Below the pieces are notes generated by a model that saw nothing but the letters and a program-made list of their open reading frames with translations, did no database searches and was not told the DNA's origin. Positions 8,243 to 15,959 of a DNA stretch of 37,896 nt are shown here, piece by piece. The first letter of the stretch is position 1; every line of letters begins with the position of its first letter. The stretch lies in contig CAAFXG010000570.1 in the NCBI GenBank assembly GCA_900766925.1, positions 1 through 37,896 on the forward strand, in the 5' to 3' direction. Position numbers and translations under genes: made by a program. The DNA is from Lachnospiraceae bacterium (GTDB lineage: Bacteria; Bacillota; Clostridia; Lachnospirales; Lachnospiraceae).

Positions 8243-9601
8243 CTACCAGTCACGCTTCTCTATTGGTACGTAATCCTTATGAACACCAACAAATTTGTAT
8301 GCAGGTCTTATAATCTTTCCATTATTGACCAGCTCTTCTATTCTATGAGCTGACCATCCCGAAATTCTGGAAATGGCAAATATAGGTGTAAATATCTCCA
8401 TTGGGAGCTTAAGCATAGTATAGACAAATCCGCTGTAAAAATCCACATTAGCACATACAGGCTTAAAGGTTCTTCTTTGTCTACCGATAAGCTCTGATGC
8501 TATTCTTTCTACTCTGTCATATAATGCAAACTCATCCTCAAGTCCCTTTTCTTCGGAAAGCTTTTTGGCATATGTCTTAAGAATTACTGCTCTTGGGTCT
8601 GATTCACTGTAAACCGCATGACCCATTCCATATATTAGTCCCGACCTGTCAAAGCCCTTCTTGTCAAGAAGTCCAAGCAGATACTCCGTCAGCTCGTCTT
8701 CATTTTCCCAATCCTTAACATTCTCCTTGAGATCGTTAAACATCTGCTGAACCTTAATATTAGCTCCACCATGACGAGGTCCCTTAAGCGAACCAAGCGA
8801 CGCTGCCACTGTAGAATATGTGTCTGTTCCTGTAGATGTAAGCACATGGGTTGTAAAGGTCGAGTTATTACCACCACCATGCTCCGCATGTATAACAAGA
8901 CAGACATCAAGTACCTTTGCTTCAAGCTCTGTATATTTGCCGTCTGTTCTAAGCAGTCTTAAAATATTCTCCGCTGTGGAAAGCCCCCTCTTTGGCCTGT
9001 GAATTACAAGACTCTTCTCAAGGTGGTAGTGTCTGTATGCCTGATAACCGTATGCCGCCATTACCGGGAACTGTGCAATAAGCTGCAGACACTGCATTAA
9101 TACATTCCTTATATCAAGATTATTAGGATCCTTATCATACGTATAAAGAGTAAGCACACACTTCTGAAGCACATTCATCATATCACGGCTTGGCGCCTTC
9201 ATAATAACATCTCGATTGAACCCTTCCGGAAGCTGCCTTAAATCCTCCAACACCTCAATAAAGCTTTCAAGCTGATCCTGTGACGGAAGCTCACCAAACA
9301 AAAGCAGATAGGTTGCCTCCTCAAAACCGTACAGACTGTTGCGGAATCCCTTTACCAGCTCCTTAACCTCATAGCCCTGATAATAAAGCTCACCCGGAAT
9401 AGGCAGACGCTCACCATCTACAACCTTAAAGCCAACTACATCAGAAACCTCTGTAAGTCCTGTAAGAACTCCTCGTCCGTTGGAATCACGCAATCCACGC
9501 TTTACGTTATACTCCTCATATAAATTTAAATCAATCTTACCTGAATCATTACAAAAATGTACGTATTCATTCAAAATCTGGTCGAATTTAACTTCTGACA
9601 T
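8243..9601 (-). CDS. gltA: Citrate synthase
   Basis: A 452-aa citrate synthase condensing acetyl-CoA with oxaloacetate. The expected active-site residues are visible: H277 in GPRHGGAN, H328 in GMGHAVY, D387 in NVDFYSG, plus the HAEHGGGNNST helix and R337 in SDPRA. The usual GHRVY reads GHAVY here, a variant I believe is shared by some anaerobe homologues. The gene stands alone between its own promoter and terminator, with no aconitase or isocitrate dehydrogenase beside it. Together with gdhA about 19 kb away, this suggests a biosynthetic route toward 2-oxoglutarate and glutamate rather than a full TCA cycle (inference). The ribosome site is GAGGAG. Confidence 0.95.
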   Translation of the reverse strand: MSEVKFDQILNEYVHFCNDSGKIDLNLYEEYNVKRGLRDSNGRGVLTGLTEVSDVVGFKVVDGERLPIPGELYYQGYEVKELVKGFRNSLYGFEEATYLLLFGELPSQDQLESFIEVLEDLRQLPEGFNRDVIMKAPSRDMMNVLQKCVLTLYTYDKDPNNLDIRNVLMQCLQLIAQFPVMAAYGYQAYRHYHLEKSLVIHRPKRGLSTAENILRLLRTDGKYTELEAKVLDVCLVIHAEHGGGNNSTFTTHVLTSTGTDTYSTVAASLGSLKGPRHGGANIKVQQMFNDLKENVKDWENEDELTEYLLGLLDKKGFDRSGLIYGMGHAVYSESDPRAVILKTYAKKLSEEKGLEDEFALYDRVERIASELIGRQRRTFKPVCANVDFYSGFVYTMLKLPMEIFTPIFAISRISGWSAHRIEELVNNGKIIRPAYKFVGVHKDYVPIEKRDW

Positions 9602-9686
9602 TTAATCATCTCCTCTTTTTGAATACGCAATTCATCACTACATTATTATGAATTACAGTTTCTCATTCTTCAACATCAATGCGCTC

Positions 9687-9715
9687 ATTATAACAAAATT
9701 AAATTAAATTAACAA
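9687..9715 (-). promoter_or_regulatory. Promoter of citrate synthase
   Basis: On the minus strand there is a -35 TTGTTA (9715-9710), a 17-nt spacer and a -10 TATAAT (9692-9687). The transcription start is expected near 9680, giving a 5' UTR of about 80 nt. Confidence 0.7.
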
Positions 9716-9728
9716 GTTGTTTCAACTT
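9714..9728. repeat. Palindrome overlapping the gltA -35
   Basis: AAGTTG-TTT-CAACTT is a perfect 6-bp inverted repeat. It overlaps the -35 hexamer of the gltA promoter by two bases, so it could be a repressor operator. It could also act as a weak terminator for the phosphoesterase gene, since T-rich sequence follows on the minus strand. Confidence 0.4.
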
Positions 9729-9759
9729 TAACCTGCCCTTTTTTTATTAAATTAGGAAA

Positions 9760-10350
9760 TCAAATATCTATAATGTATTTTTCAAAGGCATTTACAACTA
9801 TAGTATCATTATATGAAGATATGCGTTTGAAATCTCTGCCATAATTAATATGAACATGCCCATGTGCATACAGCTTAGGTTTATATTCATCCAAAATATC
9901 AATGAAGGTCTTAAAACCACTGTGTGGCAAATCCTTGCTGTCATTTAACTGATACGCCGGTGCATGGGTAATTAATACATCTATTCCGTCATGCTTTTTT
10001 ATCTTCCGCCTGAGCTTTCTTGCCCGTTTTGCCATTTTTTCTTCCGTATACTGATATGGTCCCATGTTATAGGACATACAGCCGCCAAGACCCATTATGC
10101 GCAGCCCCTTGTAATTATAAACCATATCATCTATACAAATGCAGCCACATGGCGGTGTATCATCATAGCAATAGTCATGATTGCCATGTACATACAAAAC
10201 AGGAACCTTGGCAAAGGTTGCCAGAAATTCAAGATATTGTGGAGCCAAATCTCCGCAGGAAATTATTAAATCGATTCCCTCAATCTTTTCCTTTTCAAAG
10301 AAATCCCAAAAATATTTAGACTCTTCATCTGCCAGTAACAATATCCTCAT
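9760..10350 (-). CDS. Metallophosphoesterase (calcineurin-like)
   Basis: A 196-aa protein with most of the calcineurin-type metal site: D8 in LLLADEES, GDL (about 34), GNHD (about 56-59), H in THAPA (about 128) and GHVH (about 164-167). The first motif, normally D-x-H, reads D-E-E, so one metal-ligand His is replaced by Glu. The open frame extends to 10401, but the ATG at 10350 has a GGGAG site at good spacing and begins with the conserved first strand, so I use it. It overlaps the end of the ParB-like/BMP fusion gene by 26 bp and is surely co-translated with it. Substrate unknown; a phosphodiester or nucleotide is plausible. Confidence 0.82.
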   Translation of the reverse strand: MRILLLADEESKYFWDFFEKEKIEGIDLIISCGDLAPQYLEFLATFAKVPVLYVHGNHDYCYDDTPPCGCICIDDMVYNYKGLRIMGLGGCMSYNMGPYQYTEEKMAKRARKLRRKIKKHDGIDVLITHAPAYQLNDSKDLPHSGFKTFIDILDEYKPKLYAHGHVHINYGRDFKRISSYNDTIVVNAFEKYIIDI

Positions 10351-12280
10351 CTGCAACTCCCTTTGTATCCTTTGCCTCTTCAGTAACACCCTTGAGCTCA
10401 ACTATTGGTTTAGCCTCTTCCTTAAGCTCACTAACCTCCGGTATTTCACCAATAACATTGTCTGCAAGCCAGTTCATTTTCATAATATCCTCCGGCAACA
10501 TAACCTGATTTTTCTCATTCTTAAGCTCGCCGTCCTGTGAGTATATCTCATCCTGGAACGGGAAAAAATCACTCTTTATTATTAATTCCTTTATGGTATG
10601 AACAAGCTTTTTAGTACCTCTCGGAACCTTTTCCGAATAAATTAAATCCACAACTCCTGCCGAAAGTCCCCACCAGTAATTTATCGCCTTATCACCATTT
10701 GATGCCTCCTGCTTAAAGGTTCCTTCCAGTACACTTTCAAGCAACCTCTCATAAAAAACGCCCCACTGATACACCGGCATAGCTATATTAACCGTCTCAT
10801 CCTCATCAATATAATATAACCCAAACTGTCTTCCGGCAGCATTAGGCTTTATCATAACCTGATCGGAAACATAATGTATTCCCTTGTCCTTGAAAGTCCT
10901 TAACGCCATCTCTCTGGAAACACCCTTTACCGTAGTCCATTCCAGATAAACCTTAGCTTCAGGATTAACCATATTTGCACCAAGCGCAAATGCATTGATA
11001 TTAGCAGGTGCCCCAACAATAGGATAATCCGCCAGATAACCAATTCTACCATCTCTTGATAACGAACCGGCTATTATTCCTGCAAGGAATTTAACCTCAT
11101 AAAGTCTTGCATAATATGTTCTAATCAATTTGTGCGAGGTGTTCAGGGAGCAGTTAAGAATTATAACCTCCGGATGATTAACCGCACACTTAAGGCTTGC
11201 CGCAACCTGTCTTGAGGATGTGGTAAAAATAACCTTTACACCCATTAAAATCAGGTCCTCCATCGCAGTAATTGCATCCTCGTCTGACGTAATATTGTGT
11301 ACCTTAATTGTCTTAATCTTGTTGGAAAAGTGCTCATCCAAATATAGTCTTCCAAGCTCATGTCCATACAGCCACTCTGATTCCTGAGGATCCTTGTCAA
11401 AGACAAATGCAACCAAAAGCTTCTTAGATGCAGAAAAGTATTCCATCAGCTTTTTTCTGCCCTTCTTGGACGGCTCCATACGAAGCTGAATTTCTCTTCC
11501 CTTCGACTCAATCATAAACTCATCCCAGAGAAGATCGATTTTTTCCTTCATCTGAGTACTTGTCAAATCCTTTATGTTATCATATCCGTAAATATCAATA
11601 AAAATCAGCAGAGCATCACTTTCGTTAATGAATCTGTCTCCCTTGCGTTCCTTAAAGGCTTTGCAGAAATTATGGTTAGCAGAACCAAAATCCTTCTGTT
11701 GGTCACCGGTCCACGGAACTGTCGGATCATCACAGGTAAGCTCAAGAAGTCTTTTGTAGCAACCCTCCTGTGTAAAATTAAGGTAATTTATCTGTGTAAC
11801 CTTGTAGAAATCCATAAATTCATAATACAGCTTTATCTCGGGGTCATCCGTCAGCTTAGGAATCTTCCTTGTTACATATGCCATATAGCTTACGGCTCCA
11901 TAAAACTTGAGTACCGAAACACGTTTATTACCTTCAATTACATAGAATTTATTTAAATATTCATATACCTTGATGGGTTCACGTATGCCCTCCTCAAGAT
12001 GAGCATCACATAAATGTGACCATTTCGAACCAAACTCTGTTTTGAAATCCAGCAAAGGCATGAAATTATTTGCAAATGCCGTGGTTCTGCCAAAATTGCT
12101 TGTTCCCACAACTCTGTCAAGTGGAATCTGTACCAATCCCAGACTAATCTCGCTCTGAATGTCAACATCCTTAAGTATTTCATCCAAAACAGGTAAATAT
12201 TCATTTTCCCCCTTAGCTACTGCATTTTTAAGCGCCTTAAGACCAAGCTTTTGCGCTTTTTCATATTCAGCAAAAGACAT
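10325..12280 (-). CDS. Cytoplasmic ParB-like/BMP (PnrA-type) fusion protein
   Basis: A 651-aa protein without signal peptide or membrane segment. Residues about 50-145 contain a ParB/sulfiredoxin-like motif (IREPIKVYEY...YVIEGNKRVSVLKFYGA), and a helical linker follows. Residues about 286-612 form a complete BMP-family periplasmic-binding fold, the nucleoside-binding PnrA/Med type, ending in the characteristic DGELKN...EDIMKMNWLADNV. BMP proteins are normally exported lipoproteins, so a cytosolic version fused to a ParB-like domain is more likely a ligand sensor than a transporter subunit. The C-terminal 40 residues are charged and probably disordered. AAGGAG ribosome site. It overlaps the metallophosphoesterase gene. 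Confidence 0.75.
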   Translation of the reverse strand: MSFAEYEKAQKLGLKALKNAVAKGENEYLPVLDEILKDVDIQSEISLGLVQIPLDRVVGTSNFGRTTAFANNFMPLLDFKTEFGSKWSHLCDAHLEEGIREPIKVYEYLNKFYVIEGNKRVSVLKFYGAVSYMAYVTRKIPKLTDDPEIKLYYEFMDFYKVTQINYLNFTQEGCYKRLLELTCDDPTVPWTGDQQKDFGSANHNFCKAFKERKGDRFINESDALLIFIDIYGYDNIKDLTSTQMKEKIDLLWDEFMIESKGREIQLRMEPSKKGRKKLMEYFSASKKLLVAFVFDKDPQESEWLYGHELGRLYLDEHFSNKIKTIKVHNITSDEDAITAMEDLILMGVKVIFTTSSRQVAASLKCAVNHPEVIILNCSLNTSHKLIRTYYARLYEVKFLAGIIAGSLSRDGRIGYLADYPIVGAPANINAFALGANMVNPEAKVYLEWTTVKGVSREMALRTFKDKGIHYVSDQVMIKPNAAGRQFGLYYIDEDETVNIAMPVYQWGVFYERLLESVLEGTFKQEASNGDKAINYWWGLSAGVVDLIYSEKVPRGTKKLVHTIKELIIKSDFFPFQDEIYSQDGELKNEKNQVMLPEDIMKMNWLADNVIGEIPEVSELKEEAKPIVELKGVTEEAKDTKGVADEDIVTGR

Positions 12281-12410
12281 TTCGTCTCCTTCCCCCGTAG
12301 GTGTGGCATATTAAAAATACGCCAAAAATATATTTACAAAAATAACATCAAATATTTGGTTCAGTAATCTACAAGCCAATATTTCTATTTATTATTTATC
12401 AATCAGCGAT

Positions 12411-12439
12411 ATTATAATGCATCATATGCTTTTATTCAA
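12411..12439 (-). promoter_or_regulatory. Promoter of BMP fusion-phosphoesterase operon
   Basis: On the minus strand there is a -35 TTGAAT (12439-12434), a 17-nt spacer and a -10 TATAAT (12416-12411). The -35 overlaps the stop codon of the EamA gene. The start is expected near 12404, leaving a 5' UTR of about 120 nt. That leader holds an imperfect 7-bp hairpin (12305-12323) just upstream of the ribosome site. Confidence 0.7.
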
Positions 12440-13337
12440 CAGTCTTACTCTTTATAAATTGAGGAAGCTGTGCCAATATTACCGACACAAATACAAGCAC
12501 ACAGCCAAGCAGCTCTCTGCCGGACAAAATCTCATGTAAAACAATCCAGCCTGTAAGTGCCGCAAAGACAGATTCCAGACTCATTACAATTGAAGCAACC
12601 GCAGGCTCCGCATACTTCTGGCCCACCATTTGAAGAGTATATGCAATTCCACTTGAAAAGATTCCCGCATATAAAATCGAAAACAAACCTGCCCTTAAAT
12701 CAGCCATATTAATGCTCTCCAGGAGCAGACTGCAAATAAGAGACAGGACTCCGCATATAAAAAACTGAAGGCAGGAAAGCTTAACGCTATCCTCGGTCTT
12801 AAACTTATCTACAACGAGAATATGTATTGTGAAACAGATAGCGCAGCCAAAAACAAGAACATCGCCTATATATATATTTGTAATTCCATCCGACAGACAG
12901 AGAAAATACATTCCAAGCATTGTAAATACAACGGATACAATAACCATATAATGTAATTTCTTACCTCTGAATTGTTCACACAATGCAACTAAAACGACAT
13001 ATATAGCTGTAATAAAGCCTGCCCTTCCCGAGGCTGCAACATTATCCGGATAAACACTTATCCCAAACTGTTGAAAGCCCATCGCAAAAAACATAACAAT
13101 GCCACATAGTATTCCACCCTTAACAGGCCACTTAATACTTTTTATAGCAATTTTATTGTGAGCTGCTCCTTCCCGTATAATAACTAAGACCAGTAAAAAT
13201 AAGGCTCCAACAAAACATCTTGACGCGTTAAAGGTAAATGCACCAATATGGGAAGCACCCGTAGTCTGTGCCACAAATGCACTCCCCCATATAAACGCTG
13301 TTACTAATAAAATTAAACTTCCTTTAATATTCTTCAT
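12432..13337 (-). CDS. EamA-family (DMT) transporter
   Basis: A 301-aa integral membrane protein with ten predicted helices in two EamA halves. The first starts GSLILLVTAFIWGSAFVAQ; the second ends with SIVMSLESVFAALTGWIVLHE, the drug/metabolite-transporter signature near the P-S/M-L-E motif. Members export amino acids, nucleosides or related metabolites, and the substrate cannot be read from sequence. The ATG overlaps the antiporter gene by 14 bp, so the two are co-transcribed and probably translationally coupled. Confidence 0.9.
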   Translation of the reverse strand: MKNIKGSLILLVTAFIWGSAFVAQTTGASHIGAFTFNASRCFVGALFLLVLVIIREGAAHNKIAIKSIKWPVKGGILCGIVMFFAMGFQQFGISVYPDNVAASGRAGFITAIYVVLVALCEQFRGKKLHYMVIVSVVFTMLGMYFLCLSDGITNIYIGDVLVFGCAICFTIHILVVDKFKTEDSVKLSCLQFFICGVLSLICSLLLESINMADLRAGLFSILYAGIFSSGIAYTLQMVGQKYAEPAVASIVMSLESVFAALTGWIVLHEILSGRELLGCVLVFVSVILAQLPQFIKSKTVE

Positions 13338-14874
13338 ATTTCCCAGTTCCCTTTGTTGTATATTTAACTATAAGCAATGCACCAAATACTAATGCAATTC
13401 CTATCACAAGCGGAACCACCGGATTCTTCACAAAACCTGCCACAATATATGACACGCATGAAATCGCAGCAACCACCACAACGTATGGTATCTGTGTGGA
13501 TACATGATTCAAATGATTGCACTGTGCTCCCGCCGATGCCATAATGGTGGTGTCAGATATAGGTGAACAGTGGTCTCCACACACAGCACCTGCCATACAG
13601 GCAGATATGGAAATAATCATGAGTGCCGGATCATTTTCGGCAAAGGTATCAACAACGATCGGAATAAGAATACCAAAGGTTCCCCATGAGGTTCCTGTTG
13701 CAAATGCCAAAAATACGGCGACCAGGAAAATAATAGCAGGGAGACATCTTACAAAATCTCCTGACACTCCCTCAAACACCGAAGCAACATAATACTTTGC
13801 ACCAAGACTGTCCGTCATAGCCTTTAGTGTCCATGCAAAGGTAAGAATAAGAATAGCCGGTACCATGGCTTTAAAGCCTTCCGGAATACATTCACATGCC
13901 CTTTTGAAGGTTACCACACGTCTTAATACATAAAATGCAATTGTAATGACAAGTGCAAAAAAGCTTCCGAGCATCAGACCTACCGAGGCATCACTACCGG
14001 AAAAAGCCTCAATAAATCCCGTTCCCTTGAAGAATCCGCCTGTGTAAATCATTCCTATCACACAGCTTATTATAAGAACTATAACCGGAAAAACAAGGTC
14101 AATAACCTTCCCCTTAGCTTCCGTTACTTCCTCTCTGGCATCAGAAAAAGGTCTGTCCGGTGTTGTAAACAGATCACCCTTTGCAGCATTATCCTCATGT
14201 AGCTTCATTGGACCAAAATCAACCTTCATTACCACCAGCAGAATCATTGCCACCAAGGTTAAGAGAGCATAGAAATTGTACGGTATTGCCCTGATAAATA
14301 TTGAAAAACCATCCTCATTCTCAACAAAGCCCGTTACAGCTGCGGCCCACGAGGATATAGGGGCAATAATACAAATAGGTGCTGCTGTTGCATCAATAAG
14401 GTATGCAAGCTTTGCCCTTGAAACATTATGCCTGTCAGTTACCGGTCTCATAACGCTACCCACTGTAAGACAATTAAAGTAATCATCTATAAATATCAGA
14501 ACTCCAAGGGCAATGGATGCAAGCTGAGCCCCAACTCTTGTTTTAATATGCTCACTAGCCCATTTTCCAAATGCTGCTGAGCCCCCTGCAATATTCATCA
14601 TACAGACCATAATTCCAAGCACGACCAAAAATACAAGGATTCCAACGTTATAAGAATTTGATAACACACCAACTATTCCATCCTCAAATATATGCTTCAC
14701 GGTAAGCTCAGCATCGAAGGATGACGTCCCAAAATTGCCGTAAAAAAGACCGCCAATAACAATTCCCATAAATAAGGAACTGTAAACCTCCTTGGTAAGT
14801 AATGCCAGTACAATCGCAACTATCGGTGGCACCAACGCCCAAAAGCTGGCATACATCTCCGGTATATAATCCAT
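13324..14874 (-). CDS. NhaC-family Na+/H+ antiporter-like transporter
   Basis: A 516-aa polytopic protein with 11-12 predicted helices and NhaC-family sequence, including GVLIFIDDYFNCLTVGSVMRPV (about 127-148), ATAAPICIIAPISSWAAAVTG and the C-terminal ACMAGAVCGDHCSPISDTT. These helices carry the acidic and polar residues of the ion path. Characterised relatives exchange Na+ for H+ or for organic acids such as malate and lactate, so the precise substrate is open. The frame is open to a TTG at 14889, but an ATG at 14874 follows GGGAGG by 7 nt and is the better start. First gene of a two-gene operon with the EamA transporter. Confidence 0.88.
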   Translation of the reverse strand: MDYIPEMYASFWALVPPIVAIVLALLTKEVYSSLFMGIVIGGLFYGNFGTSSFDAELTVKHIFEDGIVGVLSNSYNVGILVFLVVLGIMVCMMNIAGGSAAFGKWASEHIKTRVGAQLASIALGVLIFIDDYFNCLTVGSVMRPVTDRHNVSRAKLAYLIDATAAPICIIAPISSWAAAVTGFVENEDGFSIFIRAIPYNFYALLTLVAMILLVVMKVDFGPMKLHEDNAAKGDLFTTPDRPFSDAREEVTEAKGKVIDLVFPVIVLIISCVIGMIYTGGFFKGTGFIEAFSGSDASVGLMLGSFFALVITIAFYVLRRVVTFKRACECIPEGFKAMVPAILILTFAWTLKAMTDSLGAKYYVASVFEGVSGDFVRCLPAIIFLVAVFLAFATGTSWGTFGILIPIVVDTFAENDPALMIISISACMAGAVCGDHCSPISDTTIMASAGAQCNHLNHVSTQIPYVVVVAAISCVSYIVAGFVKNPVVPLVIGIALVFGALLIVKYTTKGTGKYEEY

Positions 14875-14903
14875 AATGTTTCCTCCCAAAAATAATATGT
14901 AGC

Positions 14904-14912
14904 ATTATACCA
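14904..14912 (-). promoter_or_regulatory. Extended -10 promoter of NhaC-EamA operon
   Basis: The minus strand reads TGGTATAAT (14912-14904), an extended -10 with consensus TATAAT. The -35 at 17 bp is poor (TTTATA). The start is expected near 14897, leaving a short leader of about 22 nt. The rest of the divergent region 14913-15088 is AT-rich. It holds two ACAGTTT direct repeats at 14982 and 15009, resembling LytTR-type half sites but 27 bp apart rather than about 21. Confidence 0.6.
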
Positions 14913-15088
14913 CACAGACAAATTAATATAAATACATTAAATCGAAATATGACAAATTCCATACTTCCTTTTTATAATTACACAGTTTTTTTGATTTTAA
15001 TTTGTGTAACAGTTTGTTTTTCATTTTTTTAACCATAATATTCTTGTTTTAACATCACAAAAAATGAAATTAAAGTATAATATCCGCG

Positions 15089-15117
15089 TTGACTTTGTAA
15101 TTTTTCTTTGTTAAACT
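15089..15117 (+). promoter_or_regulatory. Promoter of LytTR-PAS gene
   Basis: On the plus strand there is TTGACT (15089-15094), a 17-nt spacer ending TGT, and TAAACT (15112-15117). The start is expected near 15124. A separate TATAAT at 15076-15081 lacks a good -35. The layout closely resembles the glycosyltransferase promoter at 24462-24490 (20 of 29 positions identical). Confidence 0.6.
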
Positions 15118-15156
15118 CATAATATATTGTGTGCAAAGACAAAGGAGTACTGTAGT

Positions 15157-15891
15157 ATGGAAGGAAAAATTCTCAAATACTTCAAGAAAAATCATATTCA
15201 AATTGAAAACATCAAATATCTGACACGAGAGGACAGTAAAACCTGTATTCACTTGTTAAATGATAAAACATTTTTTACATATATTACTATTAAGGATTTT
15301 TTCAGCTCACTGGAGGCTCATGATTTTATTTGTGTAAACAAGGGTATTATTGTCGCCAAGAAGCAGATTAACTTCATCGAAGACGGAATTTACCATATGT
15401 CAGACGGCTCCACATTTCAGGGAAGAAAACGAACTGTCGCCGCACACAAACGTCTTAATGAAACCCTGCATCAAAGTATTGCAGATAATCTTCAAACAGT
15501 CTCAGATATCCAAAACCGTTTTTCCATCCTGGATAACATGCCGATTGCATTTTGTGTAATTGAGCTTGTTTTCAACAATGATGGGCATGGTATGGACTTC
15601 GTTTTTCGCTATTGCAATAGGCAGATGGAGGTTATCGAAGGAAAAACCATAGAAGAAATGATGAACCACTCCTTCTTTTCCGTATTTCCTAACGCCGACA
15701 AAAAATGGCTTGTTGCCTACACTGATGTTGCCGTTAACGGAAACGCACGTTATATCCGTGATTACAGTCCTGAAATCGAAAAAGAAATTTTTGTCCGCTG
15801 CTATCAGCCACTGGAGGGCTTCTGTGCCTGCCTGCTGTCACCTGTAGATGATTTAAACAAGGCCCAGCCTGCCAATAATACAGAATGCTGA
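15157..15891 (+). CDS. LytTR DNA-binding regulator with C-terminal PAS domain
   Basis: A 244-aa protein. Residues about 6-98 fit a LytTR DNA-binding domain: the IKYLTREDSKTCIHLLND strand pair, DFICVNKGIIVAKKQINFI in place of the usual F-hR-S/N-hhVN segment, and a final DGSTFQGRKR. Residues about 120-230 look like a PAS domain (RFSILDNMPIAFCVIEL ... FRYCNRQMEVIEG). This order is opposite to classical LytTR response regulators, where the DNA-binding domain is C-terminal and a receiver is N-terminal; no receiver is present. The ATG at 15157 follows AAAGGAG by about 9 nt; an in-frame TTG at 15127 lacks such a site. The next gene, 68 bp downstream on the same strand, encodes a membrane protein that may share its signal or be its target. 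Confidence 0.78.
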   Translation: MEGKILKYFKKNHIQIENIKYLTREDSKTCIHLLNDKTFFTYITIKDFFSSLEAHDFICVNKGIIVAKKQINFIEDGIYHMSDGSTFQGRKRTVAAHKRLNETLHQSIADNLQTVSDIQNRFSILDNMPIAFCVIELVFNNDGHGMDFVFRYCNRQMEVIEGKTIEEMMNHSFFSVFPNADKKWLVAYTDVAVNGNARYIRDYSPEIEKEIFVRCYQPLEGFCACLLSPVDDLNKAQPANNTEC

Positions 15892-15959
15892 CTGCATAAT
15901 TAGTCTTTCAGGTTAGTCTGACAATATTTTTTTTAACTTCAACAATAACAGGAGCAATT

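Noticed and set aside
8689..9002. Several 60-80 codon frames inside citrate synthase on both strands
   Set aside because: They overlap a highly conserved enzyme, lack ribosome sites and give no recognisable protein.
12305..12323. Hairpin in the leader of the BMP fusion gene
   Set aside because: The stem is 7 bp with one mismatch and an A-rich loop, too weak to call a terminator or riboswitch.
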